Translations under genes and position numbers: made by a program
The notes under the pieces: generated by a model
What the model was told of the DNA's origin: nothing
What the model saw: only the letters and a program-made list of their open reading frames with translations
Database searches by the model: none
Origin: DASZMJ01 sp035551935
Lineage (GTDB): Bacteria; Planctomycetota; Planctomycetia; Isosphaerales; Isosphaeraceae
DNA length: 61,727 nt
Assembly (NCBI GenBank): GCA_035551935.1
Contig: DASZMJ010000220.1
Span: 1 to 61,727 of the forward strand
Reading direction: 5' to 3'
Part shown: piece by piece, positions 8,433 to 15,281 of the stretch
Numbering within the stretch: position 1 is the first letter of the stretch
Layout: each line of letters begins with the position of its first letter

Positions 8433-9461
8433 ATGCGAGGGATCAAGCCGAGCGTGTTCCTGGCCGCCGTGGCGGTCGTCGGCCTGGCGGTCTGGGCGGG
8501 GGCGTCGGCCGACAAGGTCGGCGGCGAGATGACGACGGCCGCCGGACGCTACGTCGCGGCCCTGGACGACGAGCAGAAGGCCAAGGGGGTCTTCGACTTC
8601 GACAGCCCCGAGCGGACCAACTGGCACTTCATCCCCCGGCCCCGCAAGGGCCTGCCGATCAAGGAGATGACCTCGGCGCAGCGGGCGCTGGCGTTCGGCC
8701 TGCTCCGCACCGGCGTCGGCGCCGACGGGTTCCTCAAGGCGACGACGATCATGAGCCTCGAGGCGATCCTCAAGGAGCTCGAGCAAGGGCGCGGGCCGGT
8801 CCGCGACCCGGAGCTGTATTACGTGTCGATCTTCGGCAAGCCGTCCGAGGGCGGCAAGTGGGGCTGGCGGATCGAGGGCCACCACCTCTCGCTCAACTTC
8901 CTGATCGAGGACGGCAAGATCGTCTCCGCGACCCCCGCCTTCTTCGGCTCCAACCCGGGCGAGGTCCGGCAGGGGCCGCGGAAGGGCCTGCGGACGCTCG
9001 GCGACCTCGAGGACCGCGCGTTGCGGCTCTTGCAGTCGCTCGACGACGACCAGAAGAAGGTGGCCGTCGTCGCCGAGAAGGCGCCGCCGGAGATCAAGAG
9101 CGGCGGGATGAAGGGGGAGACCGGCGGCCTCTCCGCCAGGGGACCCGACGACGCGCCGGAGGGGATCGCCTACCGCAAGCTGTCCGATTCGCAGCGGATG
9201 ATGCTCAAGACCTTGCTCGAATCATATGCTCACGAGATGCCTCCGGAAGTCGCCGTCGCCTGGCTGAATGAGATCCAGCAGGCCGGCCCCGACGCGATCC
9301 ACTTCGCCTGGATGGGCCCCGGCGACCGCTCCCAGGGGCACGCCTACAAGGTCCAGGGGCCGACCTTCCTGATCGAGTTCAACAACACCCAGAACGGCGC
9401 CAACCACATCCACAGCCTCTGGCGCAACCGGCTCGGCGACTTCGGCCTCGCGTCGAAGTAG
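8433..9461 (+). CDS. Exported DUF3500 family protein
   Basis: The 342-residue protein begins with a signal peptide (KPSVFLAAVAVVGLAVWAGASA, about residues 5-26). It is followed by the DUF3500 fold: conserved blocks include FDSPERTNWHFIP, the central YYVSIFGKP..GKWGWRIEGHHLSLNF, and the C-terminal GP.FLIEFNNTQN.ANHIHSLWR. The last block, rich in Asn and His, is the family hallmark and may bind a ligand or metal. The start at 8433 is preceded by a G-rich Shine-Dalgarno sequence (GGGGGGTGGA); a GTG at 8406 is an alternative. The family's activity is not established. A strong hairpin follows the stop codon, so it is probably a single-gene unit. Confidence 0.82.
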   Translation: MRGIKPSVFLAAVAVVGLAVWAGASADKVGGEMTTAAGRYVAALDDEQKAKGVFDFDSPERTNWHFIPRPRKGLPIKEMTSAQRALAFGLLRTGVGADGFLKATTIMSLEAILKELEQGRGPVRDPELYYVSIFGKPSEGGKWGWRIEGHHLSLNFLIEDGKIVSATPAFFGSNPGEVRQGPRKGLRTLGDLEDRALRLLQSLDDDQKKVAVVAEKAPPEIKSGGMKGETGGLSARGPDDAPEGIAYRKLSDSQRMMLKTLLESYAHEMPPEVAVAWLNEIQQAGPDAIHFAWMGPGDRSQGHAYKVQGPTFLIEFNNTQNGANHIHSLWRNRLGDFGLASK

Positions 9462-9493
9462 TCGTCCCTCCTCCGACCCGCGTCGATCCTATC

Positions 9494-9530
9494 GAGGCCC
9501 GTGCCCGCCGTCTCGGGGGGCGCGGGCCTC
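9494..9530 (+). terminator. Hairpin terminator after the DUF3500 gene
   Basis: Arms GAGGCCCGTGCCCGCC and GGGGGGCGCGGGCCTC pair over about 14 bp around a TCTC-containing loop, starting 33 bases after the stop. A modest T-containing stretch (GGCATTCT) follows. Confidence 0.6.
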
Positions 9531-9689
9531 GGCATTCTAAGATCTTCCTGATCCTCGCCCACAAGGGCTTTGCGGCGACGACGTTCCTCTTGTCGCGACG
9601 CGACGGCCCGCGAACAATGCCCGAGAGCCCGACCGGCCGGGGAGGCGGATCGTCGGGCGCGGGCGGCCGAGGGAAGGGGATGTGTCGTC

Positions 9690-10766
9690 ATGGCTCGAAT
9701 CGTTCATCTGCTGCACAAACACCTGCTCTGGTTCCTGCTGGGCACCTACGCCCTGGCCGCGGTGCTGCCCGGACTCGGCCTGCGGATCCGGGGGGTCGCG
9801 TTCGGCCGGGTGACGCTGTTCGGCGAGAGCATGACCGTGTCGCTGCCGACGCTGATGCTCGCCTTCCTGCTCCTCAACGCCGGCCTCGGCGTCAAGGTCG
9901 CCGAGCTGCGAAACCTCGCCCGGTCGCCCCGGGCGTTGCTGCTGGGCCTCGGGGCGAACCTGCTGATCCCGATCGCCTTCATCGGCGCGATCAACACATT
10001 CTTGCGATACTGGCACAACGTGGATGAGGTCCAGAACATCCTGGTCGGCCTGGCGCTGGTGGCCTCGATGCCGATCGCGGGGTCGTCGACGGCGTGGTCG
10101 CAGAACTCCAACGGCAATCTCGCCCTGAGCCTCGCGCTGGTGTTCGGCTCGACGCTCGTGAGCCCGTTCACGACGCCGATCTGCCTGCACGCGATCGGCT
10201 TCCTGGCGCAGGGGGATTACGCCGAGGACCTGCACGAGCTGGCGGCGCACAGCGCCGAGGTCTTCCTGGCCGTCTGCGTGATCCTCCCCTCGGCGCTCGG
10301 CATTGCCGTGCATGCCCTGGCCGGCGAGCGCCGGGTGGCCAGGGCGCGGCCGGCCTTGAAACTGGCCAACACCCTGAATCTGCTGGTCCTGAGCTACTCC
10401 AACGCGGCCGTCTCGCTGCCCGAGGCGGTGCGGCACCCCGACGTCGACTTCCTGGCGTTGATCCTGCTGTTGACGGCTGCGCTTTGCCTGCTCGCCTTCG
10501 GCACCGGCTGGGGCATCGCGCGGGCGTTGGGCCTGGGCGAGGCCGAGCGGACGTCGTTGATGTTCGGCCTCGGGATGAACAACAACGGCACCGGCCTGGT
10601 GCTCGCCTCGATCGCATTGGCCGACCACCCCAGCGTCATGCTACCGATCATCCTGTACAATCTTGTGCAGCAGGTCGTCGCCGGGTTCGTCCACGACCGG
10701 GCGAACCGGCCGAACGCGGCCGTCGAGCCGCCATCCCCGGCGCCGGCCCTGGCCGAGGCGAGCTAG
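9690..10766 (+). CDS. Bile acid:sodium symporter (BASS) family transporter
   Basis: The 358-residue integral membrane protein has about ten hydrophobic segments and the BASS-family inverted-repeat signatures. The first is GSSTAWSQNSNGNLALSLALV and the second is LMFGLGMNNNGTGLVLA; both hold the Asn/Ser/Gln residues that coordinate sodium and substrate. The start at 9690 (MARIVHLLHK) has GGGAAGGGGA about nine bases upstream. Substrates in bacteria include organic acids, pantothenate and bile acids; nothing nearby fixes the substrate. Its stop codon overlaps the GTG start of the methyltransferase gene by one base (TAGTG), which suggests translational coupling despite no obvious functional link. 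Confidence 0.82.
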   Translation: MARIVHLLHKHLLWFLLGTYALAAVLPGLGLRIRGVAFGRVTLFGESMTVSLPTLMLAFLLLNAGLGVKVAELRNLARSPRALLLGLGANLLIPIAFIGAINTFLRYWHNVDEVQNILVGLALVASMPIAGSSTAWSQNSNGNLALSLALVFGSTLVSPFTTPICLHAIGFLAQGDYAEDLHELAAHSAEVFLAVCVILPSALGIAVHALAGERRVARARPALKLANTLNLLVLSYSNAAVSLPEAVRHPDVDFLALILLLTAALCLLAFGTGWGIARALGLGEAERTSLMFGLGMNNNGTGLVLASIALADHPSVMLPIILYNLVQQVVAGFVHDRANRPNAAVEPPSPAPALAEAS

Positions 10767-12202
10767 TGTCGATGCGACCCGGACGCGAGGCGTTGGAGGC
10801 CATCCTGAGGCGGTGCGGCATCGCCCTCCCGGCGGCGCAGCTCGACCGCCTCTGGGCCTACCACGGCCTCCTCCGCGCCGCCAACGCCGAGCTGAACCTG
10901 ACTCGTATTCATAACTTTGAGAATATGGTCCTCAAGCATTACGTCGACAGCCTGCTCGTCCTGAAGTTCGCCGAGCTGCCGTCCCCCCTGATCGACATGG
11001 GCTCGGGCGCCGGCCTGCCGGGGATCCCGCTCAAGATCGCCCGGCCGGGCGTCGAGATGGTCCTCGCCGAGCCCCGGGGTGCCCGCGCCGAGTTCCTGAA
11101 GGCGACCTGCGACCGACTCGGCCTGGAGGGGGTTGAGGTCATCGCGCGGAAGGTCAATGCCCGATTCCCGAGGCGGGCCGCCGGGGTCATCACGCGGGCC
11201 GTGGCGGCGATCCCGGAGACGTTGGACCTCGTCGCCGACTGCCTCGAGCCCGGCGGCCGGATGCTCTTCATGAAGGGGCCCGACTGCGACGCCGAGGTCG
11301 CCGAGGCCCGCCGCTCGCGCTCGGACGACTTCCGCCTCGTCGCCGACCACGACTACTCGATCCCCGGCACGACCCACGACCGCCGGCTCGTGATCTTCGA
11401 ACGATTGAACGCAATAAATATGATTACAATTCCTGATTATACCGGGCCCGTCCAGGACGTCGCGAGCCCGTCGAACCCGACGTTCAAGCTCGCCCGCGAC
11501 CTGCTGACCGGCCGCGGCATCCGCGAGCACGGCCGGGCGTTGCTGTCGGGCCCGAAGCCGGTGGCCGAGGTTCTGGAGCGGTTTCCCCAATATGTTGAAT
11601 CGTGGATCACCGGCCCCGACGGGCCGAGCCCGCCCGAATCGGTCGCCCCTCTCCATTGGCTCCGCCTGGCGGGGCCGCTCTTCCGCGAGCTCGACACGGC
11701 CGGCACGCACGCGCCGCTGTTGATGGCCCGGCTCCCCGAGATGCCGGCGTGGTCGGCCGAGGCCCCCTGGCCCGACGGCTGCACGCTCTTCCTGCCGTTC
11801 CAGGACCCCGAGAACGTCGGCGCCGCGTTGCGGTCGGCGGCGGCGTTCGGGGTCGCGCGGGTCGTCCTGTTGCGCGAGGCCGCCCACCCGTTCCTGCCCA
11901 AGGCCGCCCGAGCCGCCGGCACGGCCCTCTTCCAGGTCCCGTTGTGGACCGGCCCCTCGCTCCGCGACCTCGACGCCTCGACCGTTCCCCTGATCGCCCT
12001 GGCCACCGACGGCCCCGCCCTCGCCGACGAGCCGTTCCCCGACCGCTTCGGCCTCGTCCCCGGCCTCGAGGGCCCCGGCCTGCCCGACCACCTCCGCGAC
12101 GGCCCCCGCCGCCGCATCCCGATCGCGCCGGGCGTCGAGTCGCTCAACGCGGCGGTGGCGACGGCGGTGGCGCTCTACGAATGGCGCCGATCCATATCTT
12201 GA
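10766..12202 (+). CDS. rsmG: Fusion of 16S rRNA methyltransferase RsmG with a SpoU-family RNA 2'-O-methyltransferase
   Basis: One uninterrupted 478-codon frame joins two RNA methyltransferases. Residues 1-213 match RsmG (16S rRNA G527 N7-methylation): LNLTRI, the SAM loop DMGSGAGLPGIPL at 77-89, and ITRAVA. Residues about 218-478 match the SpoU/TrmH knot fold: DPENVGAALRSAAAFG (motif 1, with the catalytic Arg), GLVPGLEGPGLP (motif 2) and APGVESLNAAVA (motif 3). The junction around 11398-11440 is notably AT-rich. GTG at 10766 is chosen because GAGG sits seven bases upstream; ATG at 10772 is the alternative. An internal ATG at 11420 could give a separate SpoU protein, but no ribosome binding site is obvious there. 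RsmG is normally about 210 residues and monofunctional. Confidence 0.85.
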   Translation: MSMRPGREALEAILRRCGIALPAAQLDRLWAYHGLLRAANAELNLTRIHNFENMVLKHYVDSLLVLKFAELPSPLIDMGSGAGLPGIPLKIARPGVEMVLAEPRGARAEFLKATCDRLGLEGVEVIARKVNARFPRRAAGVITRAVAAIPETLDLVADCLEPGGRMLFMKGPDCDAEVAEARRSRSDDFRLVADHDYSIPGTTHDRRLVIFERLNAINMITIPDYTGPVQDVASPSNPTFKLARDLLTGRGIREHGRALLSGPKPVAEVLERFPQYVESWITGPDGPSPPESVAPLHWLRLAGPLFRELDTAGTHAPLLMARLPEMPAWSAEAPWPDGCTLFLPFQDPENVGAALRSAAAFGVARVVLLREAAHPFLPKAARAAGTALFQVPLWTGPSLRDLDASTVPLIALATDGPALADEPFPDRFGLVPGLEGPGLPDHLRDGPRRRIPIAPGVESLNAAVATAVALYEWRRSIS

Positions 12203-12204
12203 TG

Positions 12205-12876
12205 TTACTTGCTTGACTCGATCGCCTTGACCTTCACGTTGCGGAACTCGATCCGCCAGCCCTCGGCCTCGAGGCCGACGTGGCCGGAGGCGACGGGGCA
12301 GTCGTGCCACTCGTTGGTGACCTCGCCGTTGGTGCGGAGGGTGACATCCTTCCCCTTGCAGGTGATCTCGAACGTGTTCCACTCGCCGGCGGGGCGGACG
12401 GCCCTGGCGAGGAGTTTGTTCGAGAGGTTGAATCGGCTGAGCTTGCCGTCGCGGCGGGTCTCGCCGAAGAGGAAGCCGCCCGAGGCGTCGCCGGTCTGGG
12501 CCTGGTGCCAGACGGTGGCGTCGTCGGAGTTGCGGACGTAGACGCCCGAGTTATAACCCTTCTTCCCCTCGACGGGGACGAACCGCCACTCGACGTGATA
12601 GACGAAGTCGCCCAGCGGCTCGTCCCAGCGCAGCCACTCGTGGCCGCCGTCGCCTCGGCAGGTCAAGAGGCCGGTGCTCGGGTCGTACGACCACTGCGAC
12701 TTCGGGTTGAGCTTCCCCTTCGGCGGGATCGTCAGCCGCGTCCACCCTTTCAGCTCGGGCCCTCCTCGTTTCAGGAGGTCGCTCCAGCCGTCCTTTTCGT
12801 CATCCTGGGCCCTCGCGAACGCCAACGGCGCCGCGACGAGCAGGAGAACAGTCCACGCTCGGAACCTGGCATTCAT
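12205..12876 (-). CDS. Exported DUF1080 (3-keto-disaccharide hydrolase) protein
   Basis: The 223-residue product starts with a signal peptide (FRAWTVLLLVAAPLAFARAQ). One concanavalin-like jelly-roll domain of the DUF1080 type follows: GWTRLTIP near the front, the WRF.P..GKKGYNSGVYVR block and the terminal GLEAEGWRIEFRNVKVK. Members hydrolyse 3-keto-glycosides or bind carbohydrate in the periplasm, which fits planctomycete polysaccharide degradation. GGAGGA lies eight bases before the ATG. A TACACT hexamer (plus 12912-12917) is a plausible -10 about 36 bases upstream, with no good -35. The gene is convergent with the methyltransferase fusion, with only two bases between the two stop codons. 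Confidence 0.85.
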   Translation of the reverse strand: MNARFRAWTVLLLVAAPLAFARAQDDEKDGWSDLLKRGGPELKGWTRLTIPPKGKLNPKSQWSYDPSTGLLTCRGDGGHEWLRWDEPLGDFVYHVEWRFVPVEGKKGYNSGVYVRNSDDATVWHQAQTGDASGGFLFGETRRDGKLSRFNLSNKLLARAVRPAGEWNTFEITCKGKDVTLRTNGEVTNEWHDCPVASGHVGLEAEGWRIEFRNVKVKAIESSK

Positions 12877-13059
12877 CGGTCGTCCTCCAACGTTGGGCTC
12901 GGCGCCGGCCAAGTGTAGCCGTCGCGGCGGGTGTTGGGAGCGGTACGGCCCTTCGACCCCAATCCAGGAGGTCGAGCCAGCGGCCGCCGGATCGTCGAGA
13001 AGCTCTGGAACGTCCCGGCCTTCGACTCGATGGGAGCGGACGACTCTCGGCGGCTCAAG

Positions 13060-13134
13060 CTTCGTAGGGTGGGTACCGCCCACCGATCTCCTTTCGCAAC
13101 TTGAGATCGGTGGGCGGTGCCCACCCCAACGAAG
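13060..13134. repeat. Intergenic inverted repeat, family I (CTTCGTAGGGT type)
   Basis: Arms 13060-13090 and 13103-13134 are complementary over about 30 bases with one extra base in the right arm, and are separated by a 12-base loop. Each arm contains its own small palindrome (GGGTACCGCCC or GGGCGGTGCCC type). The outer end CTTCGTAGGGT is shared with the repeat that begins at 61701, and GTAGGGT with 58103-58184. It lies between two minus-strand genes. Confidence 0.85.
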
Positions 13135-13154
13135 CCGAGAGATCGGCCCGCGCG

Positions 13155-13168
13155 GCGGACCCTACGGG
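13155..13168. repeat. Short family I repeat fragment
   Basis: GCGGACCCTACGGG is the reverse complement of the core of the family I arms at 58109-58122 and of GTAGGGTCCGC at 61705. It lies 20 bases from the full element at 13060-13134, so it may be a decayed half-element. Confidence 0.5.
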
Positions 13169-13195
13169 ATAACGCGGCTGCCGTCGGCGACCGGG

Positions 13196-15178
13196 TCATT
13201 CCGCCCGCGGAGGGTCGTCGCGGAGGTATCGGAGGGCGAAGAGGACGGACTCGCGCTGGGGGTACGAGGCCGGCATCTCGGCCTTCTCCTTGCCGGGGCC
13301 GCGGCGACGGTCCGCGGGGACCTCGGCGATTAGGTAGTCGAAGCGCTGATAGCTTGGCCAGGGCTCGGCGCCGTCGACGGGCTGGGCGACGGAGAAGTCC
13401 TGGCGGATGTAGGTGATGTCGGCCCGCACGAAGTAGCCCGGGGCCATGTCACCGTAGTATTGCCGGGGCGGCGGGAGGGGCTGGCCGGGGATCGGGACCT
13501 TGCCGCGGACGAGGTCGGTCGTCGGGTCCGGCGAGGGGGCGTGGCAGAGCAGGCAGTTCCGCAGGTGGCTGAGCCGGACCAGGGTCGGGACGACCGTCCG
13601 GGTGCTGCCGTAGCGCGTCTTCGACGCCGGCGCGAGCGGGTCGGGCTGGTCGAGCAGGTGCTCAAGGTCCGCGATCGCCCCGCGGTCGTCCAGCGCCACC
13701 AGGGCCTCGGCGGCGTGGTCGGCGGCGGGGGGCCACGGGTAGCGGAGGCCGGCCAGGAGGGTCGACCGGGCCTGCTCGGCGGGGCGATCGACCAGGGCCC
13801 GGATCGCCCGCTCGCGGACCTCTGGGGACAGGTCGAAGGTCGCCAGCCGTGCCAGGGCGGTCGAGGCCGCCTCGCCGGGGATCGTGTCGAGGACGTCGAC
13901 CAGGACCTCGCGCACCGACGTCCCCTCGGCCATCAGCAGTTGCATCAAGGCCGGGATCGCCGCCGGCCGCCGCCAGTCCTCCGGGTCCACTGCGGGGGCC
14001 GATCGCCCCGGGAACCGCCCGGGGACGCGGCGGAAGGCGGCAGGCGCGGGCTCCGCCGGCTCGACCCCCGCGATCAGCGTCCGCCGCAAGGCCGCCGCGT
14101 CCGGGCGGGCATTGCCGGCCGGTATGGCATCCTGGAGCAGGTTCCGCAAGGCGCGCGACAGGTCCTGGAGGTCCTCGGCGGGTTCCTTGCCGATCCGGCA
14201 TTCGTCCCCCAGCCGCCAGGACAGGTCGGCCAGCTCGCGTTGTTGCCGACGCACGAGGTTGAACGTCGCGGCCGAATTGTGCCGCCGAGTCGGGCCCTTG
14301 GCCTCGTTGCCGAAGGGGAAGCCGGCGAAGGCCGGATTGATGTTCTGGGTCATCTCGGTGCCGTTGAACTTGAGGACGGCCGCGGCCGTCGCCGGCCGGA
14401 GCCCGAGTTCGGGCACCTCGAGCAGCTCCCGTCGCAGCGCGTCCTGGTCGCGCATCTGTCGCCGCACGATCTCGCCCTTGCGCCGGGCCTTGCGCTCGAT
14501 CGGGGGCGCCGGCCGCGGCGCGGCCGGCTTGATCGGTTCGAGCTTCACCTGCGGCCGGTCCGGCGCCGTCGCGACCTCGATCGGTGGTGCGGGCGTGACC
14601 TCGTCGAGGGCCGCTGAGTCGGGGATGGTCGCGGGAGGCTTGATCTCGTCAGGAGTGGTCGTGGCCGCCTTCGCCGACGCCTCCCGCAGTTCGTGCGGCA
14701 ACGGAGCCGGCTGCTGATGATCGGGGACCGCCGCGACCTGTGTGTTTGCCACATTGCGGCCTCGCCCGCGGAGGCCGACCGCCAGCAGCCCGAGCGCCGC
14801 GACCGCCCCGACGGCCGCCACGAGGGCCCATCGGCGCCGGGGGCCGGCCGGACGATCAACGACCTCGCCCGCTTCGACCGCCTCCTCGGAAAGGGGTTCC
14901 TCGATGACCTCGTCGGCGTCCTCCTCGAACTGCCCCTGCTCGACGACCGCCTCCTCGACGGCCTCGGGCACAACGACCTCGACAACATCCGGCACCGCCG
15001 GCGTCGGCTCGGCGACCTCGGCCAGCTTCGCCAGGGCGATGGCATTGGCCAGCCCCTCGGGGACGATCAGGGCCCCGAAGCAGGTCTTGCAGACGAAGTG
15101 GCTCCCGATCCGGGTCGCGGCGGCGGAGTGGCAGGCCTGGCACCGTGGGCAGCGGAAGCGGACGGTCCTGGAGTTCAT
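13196..15178 (-). CDS. Zinc-ribbon, single-membrane-span protein with HEAT-like repeats and a CxxCH motif
   Basis: The 660-residue protein combines three parts. Residues 8-35 form a zinc ribbon (C10, C13, C30, C33). An acidic, Pro/Val/Glu-rich stretch leads to one membrane span at about 116-138 (WALVAAVGAVAALGLLAVGL). The long remainder holds Pro-rich linker, then alpha-helical HEAT-like repeats (about 380-540) and the heme-c type motif CLLCH (C542, C545, H546). If the span inserts N-in, the ribbon is cytoplasmic and the CxxCH side is periplasmic, where heme attachment is possible. ATG at 15178 is chosen over 15346 because the zinc ribbon then starts properly. The next gene upstream is a kinase-WD40 protein 103 bases away. 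Function unknown; redox-linked sensing is a guess. Confidence 0.75.
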   Translation of the reverse strand: MNSRTVRFRCPRCQACHSAAATRIGSHFVCKTCFGALIVPEGLANAIALAKLAEVAEPTPAVPDVVEVVVPEAVEEAVVEQGQFEEDADEVIEEPLSEEAVEAGEVVDRPAGPRRRWALVAAVGAVAALGLLAVGLRGRGRNVANTQVAAVPDHQQPAPLPHELREASAKAATTTPDEIKPPATIPDSAALDEVTPAPPIEVATAPDRPQVKLEPIKPAAPRPAPPIERKARRKGEIVRRQMRDQDALRRELLEVPELGLRPATAAAVLKFNGTEMTQNINPAFAGFPFGNEAKGPTRRHNSAATFNLVRRQQRELADLSWRLGDECRIGKEPAEDLQDLSRALRNLLQDAIPAGNARPDAAALRRTLIAGVEPAEPAPAAFRRVPGRFPGRSAPAVDPEDWRRPAAIPALMQLLMAEGTSVREVLVDVLDTIPGEAASTALARLATFDLSPEVRERAIRALVDRPAEQARSTLLAGLRYPWPPAADHAAEALVALDDRGAIADLEHLLDQPDPLAPASKTRYGSTRTVVPTLVRLSHLRNCLLCHAPSPDPTTDLVRGKVPIPGQPLPPPRQYYGDMAPGYFVRADITYIRQDFSVAQPVDGAEPWPSYQRFDYLIAEVPADRRRGPGKEKAEMPASYPQRESVLFALRYLRDDPPRAE

Positions 15179-15281
15179 TGGCCCATCCTCGTGCTTTGAT
15201 GTGTCATCAGCCAATTCTACGGACGTCGATGCGGTGCCGACAATGCTGTACTCTTGCGACTTCGGGGTGTTCTTGCGTTCT

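Larger units (their letters stand above)
12877..13195. other. Non-coding 319-base gap holding a palindromic repeat
   Basis: I see no gene here. The stretch contains the inverted repeat at 13060-13134, a fragment of the same repeat family at 13155-13168, and probably the promoter of the DUF1080 gene at its left end. Confidence 0.6.

Noticed and set aside
10094..10765. Extension of the RsmG-SpoU frame upstream into the BASS gene
   Set aside because: The BASS frame has clear family motifs; the upstream part of the other frame is Arg/Gly-rich shadow sequence.
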